Of a stretch of DNA of 64,000 nt, positions 8,277 to 18,949 are shown piece by piece. Position 1 is the first letter of the stretch, and each line of letters opens with the position of its first letter. The stretch comes from Aquabacter sp. L1I39 (GTDB lineage: Bacteria > Pseudomonadota > Alphaproteobacteria > Rhizobiales > Xanthobacteraceae): NCBI RefSeq assembly GCF_017742835.1, contig NZ_CP072392.1, forward strand, positions 63,286 to 127,285. Direction: 5' to 3'. Made by a program: the position numbers and the translations under genes. The notes under the pieces are model-generated. The model made no database searches. It saw only the letters and a list, made by a program, of their open reading frames with translations, and had not been told where the DNA came from.

Positions 8277-8404
8277 GGCTCGTTACATCCGCCGCCCCGG
8301 TCCGGTAGGGGGCCCCTGAAGCGTCATGTGCGGCACCACGCCCCTTCCGCCCCGGCGAGCCGCGGGCACATGGTCCGAGGGGCGGGCAACAGGTGCCCCG
8401 ATAC

Positions 8405-8430
8405 AAGACCCCCGGGGCAAGCCCCGGGGG
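8405..8430 (-). terminator. GC-rich hairpin downstream of dnaK
   Basis: CCCCCGGGGC at 8409-8418 pairs with GCCCCGGGGG at 8421-8430, leaving a very small loop. Read on the minus strand it lies about 50 bases after the dnaK stop and is followed by TCTTGTAT, a poor T-tract. It may partly terminate or stabilise the dnaK message ahead of dnaJ. Confidence 0.45.
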
Positions 8431-8476
8431 ATCGGTGGTTCACGCTCCCATCCCTTGCGGGATGAGGAGGCAAGGA

Positions 8477-10375
<1,899 letters not shown>

Positions 10376-10508
10376 ATACTTCTCCTTGTCGGCAGACCGG
10401 CCGGGCCTTTGCAGCGCCCACAAAAGGATGCCCGCGAGCCCCTCCCGCGGCTGTCCGCCGGTCCCCGTTGAATTGGGGTACGTCACGTTTCCGTGGCGTT
10501 CGAGGCCG

Positions 10509-10537
10509 ATATAGGAGGGGTGTCGGACCGCCGCAAG
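10509..10537 (-). promoter_or_regulatory. Sigma-32 (RpoH) type heat-shock promoter of dnaK
   Basis: Read on the minus strand, CTTG (10537-10534) is followed after 18 bases by CCTATAT (10515-10509), a close match to the alphaproteobacterial RpoH pattern of CTTG and a CCTATAT-like -10 about 17-18 bases apart. Transcription would start near 10503, giving a leader of about 128 bases. No CIRCE inverted repeat was seen, consistent with RpoH rather than HrcA control. Confidence 0.75.
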
Positions 10538-10587
10538 GCGTGCAAGATGGCGCGCATTAGCTTTTTCAAGAATCCGCGAGGGTCCTC

Positions 10588-11229
10588 ATGCGCGCGACGT
10601 CATCCATCGGCGAGAATCCGCGGGTCGCTTTGCTGCTCGTGGACCTCCAGGTGGACTTCCTGCCCGGCGGAAGCCTTGCGGTCGCAGGCGGCGACGAAGT
10701 TGTCCCTTTGGCGAATCGGGTCGCCTCAACTTTCCGTAACGTCATCCTGACCCAGGACTGGCACCCGGCGGGCCATGTGTCCTTTGCGACGTCCCATCCG
10801 GGCCGCGCCCCCTTCGAGGTGATCGATCTCCCCTACGGCCCCCAAGTGCTGTGGCCGGACCATTGCGTCCAGGGAACTGCTGGGGCCGCCTTTGCCCCCG
10901 GCCTCGACGTCCCCCACGCCCATATGATCGTGCGCAAGGGTGTGCACGCGGGCATCGACAGCTATTCCACCTTCTATGAAGCTGACCGCGTGACCCCAAC
11001 CGGTTTGACTGGGGCGCTGCGCGACCGTGGGATCGACCACGTCTGCCTGATGGGTTTGGCGACGGACTTCTGCGTCGCCTGGTCCGCCGTCGACGCCGCC
11101 CGCCACCGCTTCCGCACGCAGGTGATCCTGGACGGATGCCGGGCGATCGACGCGAATGGCTCGCTCGCCCGCGCGCAGGCCGACATGGCCGCGGCGGGCG
11201 TCGAATTGATCGGGCTCGCCGACCTTTAG
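10588..11229 (+). CDS. pncA: Nicotinamidase (isochorismatase superfamily)
   Basis: A protein of 213 residues that deamidates nicotinamide to nicotinate for NAD salvage. The catalytic triad is visible as D19 (LLVDLQVDF), K117 (IVRKGVH) and C162 (ATDFCVAWS). Metal ligands D57, H59 (QDWHPAGH) and H70 also match nicotinamidases. The conserved LWPDHCVQGT and GIDSYSTF segments are present. It is transcribed divergently from dnaK and stops 13 bases before the end of the convergent DUF1236 gene. Confidence 0.93.
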   Translation: MRATSSIGENPRVALLLVDLQVDFLPGGSLAVAGGDEVVPLANRVASTFRNVILTQDWHPAGHVSFATSHPGRAPFEVIDLPYGPQVLWPDHCVQGTAGAAFAPGLDVPHAHMIVRKGVHAGIDSYSTFYEADRVTPTGLTGALRDRGIDHVCLMGLATDFCVAWSAVDAARHRFRTQVILDGCRAIDANGSLARAQADMAAAGVELIGLADL

Positions 11230-11242
11230 CGGGAAAACCTGG

Positions 11243-11602
11243 TCAGCGGATCACCTGGATGATGCGGCGGCTTTCCGGCTCCACCAGAACCGTGCCCTGA
11301 TCCTGCAGGACCACGTAGCGATAGGCGGGCGCATTGAAGCCGCCATAGTCCTGCATGGTGTCGAAAACCTGCAACTGCACCGTTTCGGGCATCACGGCAC
11401 CGACCACGGGCGTATAGCCGCTCGACACCACGACCGCAGGCGCGGCGCTGACCACGTAGCGCTGCACCAGAGCGCCCCGAGCGGGGGTGACGACCACAGC
11501 CTGCGGCTCTGTCACCACGACGGGGGCCACCTGTGCGCGTGCGCCGACGGTGCCGGCCAGGAGAAGGGCCGCGCATACCGGACCAGTGAGACGAAGCATC
11601 AT
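11243..11602 (-). CDS. DUF1236 exported protein
   Basis: A protein of 119 residues with a signal peptide (CAALLLAGTVGARAQ) and a valine-rich mature region. Its C-terminus (YRYVVLQDQGTVLVEPESRRIIQVI) matches the DUF1236 domain, common in Rhizobiales and of unknown function. The start at ATG 11602 follows AAGGAG; an in-frame frame continuing to 12109 overlaps the AlkB-like gene and lacks any supporting motif. Confidence 0.75.
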   Translation of the reverse strand: MMLRLTGPVCAALLLAGTVGARAQVAPVVVTEPQAVVVTPARGALVQRYVVSAAPAVVVSSGYTPVVGAVMPETVQLQVFDTMQDYGGFNAPAYRYVVLQDQGTVLVEPESRRIIQVIR

Positions 11603-11749
11603 GTTGAGAACTCCTTGTGTCTCCCCAGCGCCTTTCCAGCTCCCTTGCAACGCGCCTCGCCCGCGCAGCGTTCCTATGAGAACCACAAACCCTTCCGGGC
11701 AGGCCGGGCATGGGTCATTGTGCCGGACGCACACCACGGGAAGGATCGG

Positions 11750-12367
11750 ATGCAGAAGCTCGAACTTGCTCCCGGCTGCCTGTGGTGGCCGGGCCGTCTG
11801 GATCGCTGCCAGCAGGAGGCGCTTCTGTCGCAGGTCGAAAGCGGGCTGGCTCAGGCGCCCCTTTTTACGCCGCGCATGCCGCGCACCGGGCAACCCTTCA
11901 GCGTGCGAATGAGCAATTTCGGCCCGCTCGGGTGGGTTTCGGACGTGGACGGCTATCGCTACCAGACCTTCCATCCCGACACCCGGCAACCCTGGCCTGC
12001 CTTGCCCGCAGCGCTGACCGAGCTGTGGCACACGCTGTCCGGCGTGCCCTATCCACCGGAAGCCTGCCTTATCAACTGGTATGGTCCCGAGGCCCGCATG
12101 GGGCTTCACCAGGATAAGGATGAACAGGACCTCACCGCCCCCGTCCTGTCCCTCTCCCTCGGGGACACCGCCCTGTTCCGGGTTGGCGGGACCGAGCGGC
12201 GCACGCCCACGCGCTCGATCCGTCTCGCCTCAGGCGACGCGGTCCTTCTCAGCGGACCGGGACGGCTGGCTTATCACGGGATCGACCGCATCCTTCCGGG
12301 CACCTCGACCCTCATCAGCCGGCCCGGTCGCTTCAACCTGACGCTAAGGCGGGTCACGCCGCCCTGA
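11750..12367 (+). CDS. AlkB-family Fe(II)/2-oxoglutarate-dependent dioxygenase
   Basis: A protein of 205 residues of the oxidative nucleic-acid demethylase family. The iron ligands are visible as HQDKDE (H and D of the HxD motif) and a distal His in RLAYHGIDRI. 2-oxoglutarate is bound by the arginine of GRFNLTLRRV. The substrate-lid region FSVRMSNFGPLGWVSD and NWYGPEARMGLHQD match AlkB. ATG 11750 is chosen because GGGAAGGA lies just upstream; the frame is open earlier but without homology. It probably repairs alkylated bases. Confidence 0.9.
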   Translation: MQKLELAPGCLWWPGRLDRCQQEALLSQVESGLAQAPLFTPRMPRTGQPFSVRMSNFGPLGWVSDVDGYRYQTFHPDTRQPWPALPAALTELWHTLSGVPYPPEACLINWYGPEARMGLHQDKDEQDLTAPVLSLSLGDTALFRVGGTERRTPTRSIRLASGDAVLLSGPGRLAYHGIDRILPGTSTLISRPGRFNLTLRRVTPP

Positions 12368-12438
12368 CCACCGCCCTCGCCGCCATGGTTCCGCCCGGAT
12401 TGGTTCTAAAGAGGGACATAGCCCTTCTGGAGATGCAC

Positions 12439-13377
12439 ATGCGCTTACCGCTCATTCTCGCCACCCTCCTGCTGTCGGGCGGGATCGCAGGGGCTGCCGA
12501 CGTGACGTTTCCCAAGGGAAGCTCTTTCGGATTGGTACCCCCTGTCGGCATGGTGGAGAGCAATACCTTCGCGGGCTTCGAGGATCCCACCATCGGCGCG
12601 GCCATTCTCATGGTGGAGATGCCGGCGGTGGCCTACAGTCAGGTGGAGGCGGGATTCACCGACGCGGCTCTCGCCTCCAAGGGCATCACCGTGGATGCAC
12701 GAGGCACGCTGCCTTTGGCCTTGCCGGACGCGAAGACGCTGTTCGTCACGGGCAAGCAGCATGTGGGCACGGTTTCCGCCCGCAAATGGATTCTCCTGGC
12801 CGGCACGTCCCAGGCGACGGTGCTCGTCACCATCCAGGTCGCGGACGAAAACGCCGGAAAGCTCACCGACGAAACCGTGCGCAAGACGCTGGAGACCCTC
12901 GCTTATCGCACCCCTCCAACCCCTCAGGAGCAGATGGCCGAGCTGCCGTTCCGCTTCACCGACATGGCCGGGTTCCGGCCGGTGAAAGTGATCGGCAATA
13001 CGGCGGTCGTCCTCACCGATGGGCCGAAGGACGTGATCGAGAACGCCGACCAGGCGATCTTCGTCGCCGGCGTCGCTCCCGGCGCGCCCCGGGAGGAGGA
13101 GCGGCGCCAATTTGCCCTGCGCGCCCTGTCCTCGGTGACCGGCGTCAAGGACATGCGTATCGAACGTGCGGAGCCGCTGCGGATCGGTGGAATGCCGGGC
13201 TTTGAGATTCTCGCCAACGCAAAGGATGCGGCGGGCGATGCGGACGTGAAGGTCATTCAGTGGCTGCGCTTTGGTCCTTCGGCCCATCTGCGGATGGTGG
13301 CCATTGTGCGGACCAAGGACTTCACCGACGAATATGGCCGGCTGCGCGCCTTGCGAGACGGCATGGAGCCGCGCTGA
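12439..13377 (+). CDS. Exported protein of unknown function
   Basis: A protein of 312 residues with a signal peptide (LPLILATLLLSGGIAGAA). The mature part has repeated beta-rich stretches (FGLVPPVGMVES, FTDMAGFRPVKVIGNTAVVLTDG), but no catalytic motif or metal site was recognised. The start at ATG 12439 is favoured over 12385 and 12433 by CTGGAG at 12427-12432. It stands alone between AlkB and the acyl-CoA block, with 70 bases upstream and about 420 downstream. It resembles conserved hypothetical alphaproteobacterial periplasmic proteins; no function is claimed. Confidence 0.7.
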   Translation: MRLPLILATLLLSGGIAGAADVTFPKGSSFGLVPPVGMVESNTFAGFEDPTIGAAILMVEMPAVAYSQVEAGFTDAALASKGITVDARGTLPLALPDAKTLFVTGKQHVGTVSARKWILLAGTSQATVLVTIQVADENAGKLTDETVRKTLETLAYRTPPTPQEQMAELPFRFTDMAGFRPVKVIGNTAVVLTDGPKDVIENADQAIFVAGVAPGAPREEERRQFALRALSSVTGVKDMRIERAEPLRIGGMPGFEILANAKDAAGDADVKVIQWLRFGPSAHLRMVAIVRTKDFTDEYGRLRALRDGMEPR

Positions 13378-13798
13378 CGTCGCTCGTGCGATTGCCAGGA
13401 ACGGACGTCCCACACCTTCCGGGATGGTCGAGGCCGCAGCGGAGCGCCTGCGTCTAACGAACAGGGTTTGTACGGCCGCCACCTAGCGCCGCCAGCGTCT
13501 GTTGATGAGCCACCTGTACCGTCCAGGAAGGCAATAAGGCCGTCGCAGGACCGGGGGCGATCCACCGCGCAGGGGCCGTTGACAGCGAATTTTAATTCGA
13601 GTGTATTAAATTCGCTCTGCCGATGAGCGGACGCGCTTCGCGACACCTGCTCTCCGGCGCGGCATGCCCGTTTGTCGCCGCCTCCCGCACGCGCCCAACA
13701 GGCCCGCCATGCTGGCATCGCCAGTGGAGCCAAAGGCCAGTCCCCAGAAGACCCCCGGCCATACGTCCCGAGAAACGCCAACCTAAAGACGCCAAGCC
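13378..13798. other. Intergenic region upstream of the acyl-CoA operon
   Basis: About 420 bases. The first 180 show nothing recognisable. Bases 13579-13615 hold a TTGACA hexamer and an AT-rich dyad, and the rest would be a leader of roughly 180 bases without clear structure. Open frames here lack any family resemblance. Confidence 0.5.
13579..13615 (+). promoter_or_regulatory. Promoter with overlapping palindrome for the acyl-CoA operon
   Basis: TTGACA at 13579-13584 is followed by GTATTA/TATTAA at 13603-13609 (18-19 base spacer). Between and over them lies a strong dyad: GCGAATTT (13585-13592) with AAATTCGC (13608-13615), and inside it TTTAAT-N8-ATTAAA (13591-13610). A repressor bound here would block the promoter. 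The TetR protein encoded at 20072 is a candidate because its own upstream region also has an AATTAA/TTAATT dyad. Confidence 0.5.
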
Positions 13799-15913
13799 AT
13801 GAGCCTTGCCCCTTCGGTCATCGAGACCGCGTCCCTGGAGCCTCTGTTCCGCCCCCGCTCGGTCGCCATTATCGGCGCCTCGGCCACACCGGGAAAGATC
13901 GGCGCCGTTCCGGTGGCCATGCTGCGCGAATACGACTTTTCGGGCGCGGTCTATCCGGTCAATCCCAAGGGCGGCCGCATCAGCGGCTATGAGGCGGTGC
14001 CCTCTCTCGCCGCCATCGGCGGCCCGGTGGACCTCGCCATCATCGCCATTCCCGCCTCGGGCGTGCTGGAGGCGCTGGAAGAGTGCGCGGCGCGCGGCAC
14101 CAAGGCGGCCGTGGTGTTCAGCTCCGGCTTTGCCGAAGTGGGCGGGGCAGGGGAGGACGCGCAGGCGGCGCTGACAGCCCTGGCGCGGCGCTCCGGCATG
14201 CGCATCATCGGGCCGAACGCGCTGGGCGTCGCCAATCTGGAGACGGGCCTCGTCGCCAGCTTCTGCCCCTTCTTCAAGCCGCGCTTTCCCTCCGGCGGGT
14301 CCATCGGCCTCGTCAGCCAGTCCGGCGCCTTCGGCGGCTATGTGGCGAACCTGGCCCAGGACCGGGGCCTGTCCTTTTCCACCTGGATCACCACCGGCAA
14401 CGAGGCGGATGTGGAGGTGGCGGACGGCATCGCCTATCTCGCCGCCGATCCCGCCACGCGGGTGATCCTGGTCTATATGGAAGGCGCGCGGAACGGCCCG
14501 CGCCTGGTGGCCGCCCTGGGGCAGGCGCGTGAGGCGGGCAAGCCCGTCATCGTGCTGAAAGTGGGGCGCACCGAGGCGGGTGCGGCCGCCGCCGCCTCCC
14601 ACACCGCCTCGCTGGCGGGGGCAGATGCGGTCTATGACGCGGTGCTGCGCCAGTGCGGCGCCCATCGCGCCCGCACCATCGCCGAATGGTTCGACCTCGG
14701 CTATGCCTATGCGGTGGGCCGTCCGCCCCGCAATACCGCCATCGGCCTCATCACAGTCTCGGGCGGTGTCGGCGTGATGATGGCGGACGAGGCGGTCTCC
14801 GGCGGGCTCGACCCGACGCCCTTGGGCGAAGAGGCCCAGGCCCGCATCCGCGAAATCATCCCCTTCGCCGGCACGCGCAATCCCGTGGATGTCACCGGCC
14901 AGATGCTGGGCGAGCTGGACCGTTTCGGCGACATGGTGGAGGTGGTGCTGGCCGAGGCGGATTTCGGCAGCATCGTCGCCTTCAATGCCGGCGCCGGCCA
15001 CCGGGAGGACAACGGCTTCCGCATCCAGAAGGTCTGGCAGGAGGTGCGCGCCCGCCATCCGGACGCTTTCCTGGCCATTTCCGGCGCAACGCCTCCCGCC
15101 GTGCGCGCCGCCTATGAGGCGGATGGCTGCCTCGTCTTCACCGAGCCGGATGCCGCCGTGCGCACCGCCGCCGCCATGGCGCAGCTGTCCGCCCCGCGCC
15201 CGGCGCGCACCCCGCCCGCCCCCATGGCACCCCTGGCCCTGCCGGCAGGCACGCTGAACGAGCATGACGCCCTGGCGGTCCTCGCCGCTGCCGGCCTCCC
15301 GGTGCCGGGCGCGCGGACAGCTGCCACACCGGAGGCGGCGGCCGAAGCGGCGCGGGAGATCGGCTTCCCCGTGGTGGTGAAGGTGCTGTCGGCCGACATC
15401 CTGCACAAGTCAGACATTGGCGGCGTCGCACTCAACCTCGGCGATGCCGAGGCGGTGAAGCGCGCGGCCGAAGAGGTCATGGCCCGCGCCCGCGCCGCCA
15501 TGCCCGGCGCGCGGATCGAGGGCTGCCTCGTCGCGCCCATGGTGCCGTTCAAGGGGGCGGTGGAGACCATATTGGGCGTGCAGGTGGATCCCGTCTTCGG
15601 CCCCATGGTGATGTTCGGCCTTGGCGGCGTTCTGGTGGAGGTGCTGCACGACGTGGCGCTGAAGCGCGCGCCTTTTGGCCTGGAGGAGGCCCGTGAGATG
15701 ATCGCCTCCATCAAGGGCGCGGCCATCCTTCAGGGCGTGCGCGGCGCGCCGCCTGCGGACATCGACGCGCTGGCCCACGCGCTCAGCGACCTCTCCCGCT
15801 TCGCCGCCGCTCACCAGGACCAATTGGTGACGCTGGACATCAACCCCTTCCTGGTCCGTCCCGCCGGCCAAGGGGCCGTGGCGCTCGACGCCGTCATCAC
15901 AACGAGGATCTGA
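13799..15913 (+). CDS. Acyl-CoA synthetase, NDP-forming (acetate--CoA ligase family)
   Basis: A protein of 704 residues that makes an acyl-CoA from the acid, CoA and ATP with release of ADP. The N-terminal CoA-binding Rossmann domain (SVAIIGASATPGKIGAVPVAML) is followed by two flavodoxin-like succinyl-CoA-ligase domains (GPNALGVANLETGL, ISQSGAF-like LVSQSGAFGGYV, GTRNPVDVTGQM). A C-terminal ATP-grasp domain from about residue 480 contains FPVVVKVLSADILHKSDIGGVALNL. This is the fused alpha-beta arrangement. It is first in an operon with an MDR oxidoreductase and an enoyl-CoA hydratase, suggesting activation of a carboxylic acid for beta-oxidation-like degradation. The substrate is unknown. Confidence 0.9.
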   Translation: MSLAPSVIETASLEPLFRPRSVAIIGASATPGKIGAVPVAMLREYDFSGAVYPVNPKGGRISGYEAVPSLAAIGGPVDLAIIAIPASGVLEALEECAARGTKAAVVFSSGFAEVGGAGEDAQAALTALARRSGMRIIGPNALGVANLETGLVASFCPFFKPRFPSGGSIGLVSQSGAFGGYVANLAQDRGLSFSTWITTGNEADVEVADGIAYLAADPATRVILVYMEGARNGPRLVAALGQAREAGKPVIVLKVGRTEAGAAAAASHTASLAGADAVYDAVLRQCGAHRARTIAEWFDLGYAYAVGRPPRNTAIGLITVSGGVGVMMADEAVSGGLDPTPLGEEAQARIREIIPFAGTRNPVDVTGQMLGELDRFGDMVEVVLAEADFGSIVAFNAGAGHREDNGFRIQKVWQEVRARHPDAFLAISGATPPAVRAAYEADGCLVFTEPDAAVRTAAAMAQLSAPRPARTPPAPMAPLALPAGTLNEHDALAVLAAAGLPVPGARTAATPEAAAEAAREIGFPVVVKVLSADILHKSDIGGVALNLGDAEAVKRAAEEVMARARAAMPGARIEGCLVAPMVPFKGAVETILGVQVDPVFGPMVMFGLGGVLVEVLHDVALKRAPFGLEEAREMIASIKGAAILQGVRGAPPADIDALAHALSDLSRFAAAHQDQLVTLDINPFLVRPAGQGAVALDAVITTRI

Positions 15914-15916
15914 GCC

Positions 15917-16906
15917 ATGACGGCATATGAAACCGTGGATGCGCTGGTTTGCTCCGCCCATGGGGAGCCCGCCGGCCTGTCACTGGGTTCGCTGGCGCTG
16001 CGCGCGCTCAAGGACAACGAGGTGGAGATCGAGGTGGAGGCCGCCGGCATCTCCTATGTGGACGTGCTGATGGTGCGCAATCTCCACCAGAACAAGCACG
16101 CCACGCCCTTCGCCGCCGGCATGGAGGTGGTGGGGCGGGTGCGAAGCGTCGGCTCGGGCGTATCCCATGTGAAGCCGGACGACCGCGTGGCCTCCCTCCT
16201 TTATGACGGCGGCCACGCCCGCCGCGCCATCGCCGCCGCCAGCGAGACCTTCCTCTTGCCGGCGGCCTGTGACCCCGTGCGCACCGCCGCGTGGCTTTCG
16301 GTGGCGCTGACGGCCGAGATCGCCCTCACCGATCGGGCCGCCCTGACGGCCGGAGAAGCGGTGCTGGTGGGTGGCGCGGCCGGCGGGGTGGGCCTCTGCG
16401 CGGTGCAACTTGCCCATTGGCATGGCGCCCGCGTCATCGCCGCCGCCAGTGATGAGGCCCGCTGCGACCTGGCGCGCCAGGCCGGCGCGGATGCCGCGCT
16501 CGTCTATGGGGATGGCTTCCGCGAGCGCTGCCAGGGCCTCAATGGTGGCCGCGACGTGAATGTCATCATCGACCCGGTGGGTGGTGCCTTCGCCGAGGCC
16601 GCCGCCAACCTCCTGGACTGGGACGGGCGCTATGTGGTGATCGGCTTCGCCGGCGGCGGCATCCCCTCCTTTGCCGCCAACCGCCTGCTGGTGAAGAACC
16701 GCGCCGTGCTGGGCATGGTGCTGGGCTTCTATCGCTGGCAGCGCCCGGCCGTCCTGGCGGCGGCGGCGGAACGGGTCTTCCACGCGCTGGCGGACGGAGC
16801 CCTTGATGCGCCGGTGACGGTGGTGCAGGGCCTGGCCGGCGTGCCGGCGGTGATGGAGGAGATTGCCGGGCGGCGGTTCCTCGGCAAGGCGGTGGTCGTG
16901 CCCTGA
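15917..16906 (+). CDS. Zinc-binding-dehydrogenase family (MDR) oxidoreductase, quinone reductase-like
   Basis: A protein of 329 residues with the medium-chain reductase fold: an N-terminal GroES-like domain (AAGISYVDVLMVRN, FAAGMEVVGRVRSVG) and a Rossmann domain with VLVGGAAGGVGLCAVQLA as nucleotide-binding loop. No structural zinc cysteine cluster is visible, as in NADPH:quinone reductases and enoyl reductases. Three bases separate it from the upstream synthetase stop, and an enoyl-CoA hydratase follows, so it may reduce an enoyl- or quinone-like intermediate of the same pathway. Confidence 0.85.
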   Translation: MTAYETVDALVCSAHGEPAGLSLGSLALRALKDNEVEIEVEAAGISYVDVLMVRNLHQNKHATPFAAGMEVVGRVRSVGSGVSHVKPDDRVASLLYDGGHARRAIAAASETFLLPAACDPVRTAAWLSVALTAEIALTDRAALTAGEAVLVGGAAGGVGLCAVQLAHWHGARVIAAASDEARCDLARQAGADAALVYGDGFRERCQGLNGGRDVNVIIDPVGGAFAEAAANLLDWDGRYVVIGFAGGGIPSFAANRLLVKNRAVLGMVLGFYRWQRPAVLAAAAERVFHALADGALDAPVTVVQGLAGVPAVMEEIAGRRFLGKAVVVP

Positions 16907-16935
16907 GCGGGTTTGGACGAGAAGGGGAAGTGCGG

Positions 16936-17715
16936 ATGAGTGGGACAGAGGCCGTTCTCGTGGAGGATCGCGGCGCGGTGCGCCTTCTCACCCTCAACCA
17001 GCCGGAACGGCGCAATGCGCTGTCCCCGCTTGTGCGGGAAGCGCTGCATGATGCCCTCGCCCCCGCCATGGCGGACCCGCAGGTGCGGGCCGTCGTCATC
17101 ACCGGCGCGGGCGGTACCTTCTGCGCAGGGGGCGATCTTTCTGCCATGACACCGGGCGCCGGCCTTGCCGGGCGTGACCGGGTGGAGCGGCTTCAGCGCA
17201 TCGGCCGCCTGCTGCTGGGCGGCCCGAAAGTGGTGATCGCGGCGGTGGAGGGCCACGCGGTGGGCGCGGGCCTTGCCCTTGCCGCTGCCTGCGACCTGGT
17301 GGTGGCGGCCAGCGATGCCCGTTTCACCAGCGCCTTCGACAAGGTGGGCCTGATGCCGGATCTCGGCGCGCTCTGGACCTTGCCGTGGCGCATCGGCATG
17401 GGCGCCACCCGGCGCTTCGTCTTTGCCGGTGAGGCGGTGACGGGGGATGAGGCGCGCGCAATGGGCCTAGCTGATTTCGTCAGCTCGCCAGGGGGGGCCC
17501 TTGATCTGGCTCTGGAGCGGGCCGCCGCCATCGCCGCGGGTCCGACGCGTGCGTTCGCGCTGGCAAAATCCATGCTGGCCATGCACCCGAGCACCCTCGA
17601 CCCCTTCTTGCGGGCGGAAGCGGACGCGCAAGGCCTGCTCTTTACCTCGGAAGACTTCGCCGAGGGCCGCGCCGCCTTCCTGGAGAAGCGCAAGGCGAGC
17701 TTTTCTGGCTTCTGA
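16936..17715 (+). CDS. Enoyl-CoA hydratase/isomerase family protein
   Basis: A crotonase-fold protein of 259 residues. The oxyanion-hole segments are VITGAGGTFCAGGDLSAM and EGHAVGAGLALAAACDLVVA, and FDKVGLMPDLGALWTLP covers the active-site acid region. ATG 16936 is favoured over GTG 16930 because the purine-rich AGGGGAAG at 16923-16930 is then correctly spaced. It is the last gene of the three-gene operon, ending at a strong terminator. The C-terminus has the usual trimerisation helix (FTSEDFAEGRAAFLEKRK). Confidence 0.9.
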   Translation: MSGTEAVLVEDRGAVRLLTLNQPERRNALSPLVREALHDALAPAMADPQVRAVVITGAGGTFCAGGDLSAMTPGAGLAGRDRVERLQRIGRLLLGGPKVVIAAVEGHAVGAGLALAAACDLVVAASDARFTSAFDKVGLMPDLGALWTLPWRIGMGATRRFVFAGEAVTGDEARAMGLADFVSSPGGALDLALERAAAIAAGPTRAFALAKSMLAMHPSTLDPFLRAEADAQGLLFTSEDFAEGRAAFLEKRKASFSGF

Positions 17716-17735
17716 CCAGCTCTTCCGCTGAAAGA

Positions 17736-17769
17736 AAAAGGCCGGCGCAGTCACCCGCGCCGGCCTTTT
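17736..17769 (+). terminator. Bidirectional terminator between convergent acyl-CoA operons
   Basis: A perfect 13-bp stem, AAAAGGCCGGCGC (17736-17748) with GCGCCGGCCTTTT (17757-17769), loop of 8 bases. The A-run on one side and T-run on the other allow function in both directions, serving the hydratase (plus) and dehydrogenase (minus) transcripts. Confidence 0.93.
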
Positions 17770-17784
17770 GGTTGGTCGCGGGGC

Positions 17785-18948
17785 TCAGGCCGCCTCTTCC
17801 CTCAGCACCTGGCGGGCAATGTTGATCTGCTGGATCTGCGAGGTGCCCTCGAAGATGCGGAACAAGCGCACATCCCGATAGAGCCGCGCCACCGCCTGCT
17901 CCTCCAAATAGCCCTGGCCGCCGAACATCTGCACCACCCTGTCGGCCACCCGTCCTACCACCTCGCTGGCGAACAGTTTGGCGCAGGCGATCTCCACATG
18001 GGGGATTGGGCCGACATCGAACTGCCGGGCGCATTGCAGCACCAGGGCGCGGGCGGCCGCGATCTCCGCCTGGCTCTCGCCCAGGAGCACCTGCATGGCC
18101 TGGAAGGAGCCAATGGGCTGGCCGAACTGTCGGCGGCTGGAGAGATAGGCCTTCGCCTCCTCCATGAGCCGCAGGGATTGTCCGACGCAGGTGGCGGCCA
18201 CATGGGTGCGGGCATGGTTGATGCCGCGCAGCGCCTTCTTCAGGCCGTTCCCCTCCTCGCCGCCGAGCAAGGCGGACGCCGGCACTCGCACGCCGTCGAG
18301 GTGCACCTCGCCCACATGGGAGCCGCGCTGGCCCATCATGCGGTCATGGGGCGGGGTGGACAGGCCGTCCACGCCCCGCTCCACCAGGAAGCAGGACAGG
18401 CCCTTGCCGCCGGAGGACGCATCCCCCGTGCGCGCGACGATCATGAAGAGATCGGCGTCCGGCGCGTTGGTGATGTAGCGCTTGTGTCCGGTGAGGACAT
18501 AGGTGTCCCCCTCTTTCACCGCCACCGTCTCCACCGCCCCGGCATCGCTGCCCGCCGCCTCCTCTGTCAGACAGAAGGCGCCGGTGATGGCCCCTGATGC
18601 CATGCCGGGCAGATAGCGGTCGCGCTGGTCTTGCGTGCCATAGTCCAGCACCACCTGGGAGGTGAGCCCGATGGTGGTGGAAAAGCGCGAGCGATAAACC
18701 GCCGAAGCCTGGGTGAACTCGAAGGTGAGCCGCACCTGCTGCTCCATGCTCCAGCCGAGCCCGCCATAAGCGGGCGGCAAGGTGATGCCGAACAGACCGA
18801 GCCGGCGCATGCCGTCCACCACCGCATCCGGGATGGCGTCGTCCCGCTCCACCTGTCGCTCGGCGGGGCGCAGCACGTCCCGCGTGAAGGCCCGCACCTT
18901 TGCCAGATAGGCCTCGAAATCCGGCTGACCGGCCACCGACCCGTCCAT
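17785..18948 (-). CDS. Acyl-CoA dehydrogenase
   Basis: A flavoprotein of 387 residues that introduces a double bond into an acyl-CoA and passes electrons to ETF. The N-terminal helical domain, the FAD-binding middle segment (AFCLTEEAAGSDAGAVETVAV, LTGHKRYITNAPDADLFMIV) and the C-terminal signature (MFGGQGYLEEQAVARLYRDV, then IFEGTSQIQQINIAR) are all present. The Glu of FEGTSQI is in the usual catalytic position. It lies one base downstream of the binding-protein gene and is convergent with the synthetase operon, so it probably serves the same pathway. Confidence 0.93.
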   Translation of the reverse strand: MDGSVAGQPDFEAYLAKVRAFTRDVLRPAERQVERDDAIPDAVVDGMRRLGLFGITLPPAYGGLGWSMEQQVRLTFEFTQASAVYRSRFSTTIGLTSQVVLDYGTQDQRDRYLPGMASGAITGAFCLTEEAAGSDAGAVETVAVKEGDTYVLTGHKRYITNAPDADLFMIVARTGDASSGGKGLSCFLVERGVDGLSTPPHDRMMGQRGSHVGEVHLDGVRVPASALLGGEEGNGLKKALRGINHARTHVAATCVGQSLRLMEEAKAYLSSRRQFGQPIGSFQAMQVLLGESQAEIAAARALVLQCARQFDVGPIPHVEIACAKLFASEVVGRVADRVVQMFGGQGYLEEQAVARLYRDVRLFRIFEGTSQIQQINIARQVLREEAA

Positions 18949-18949
18949 G

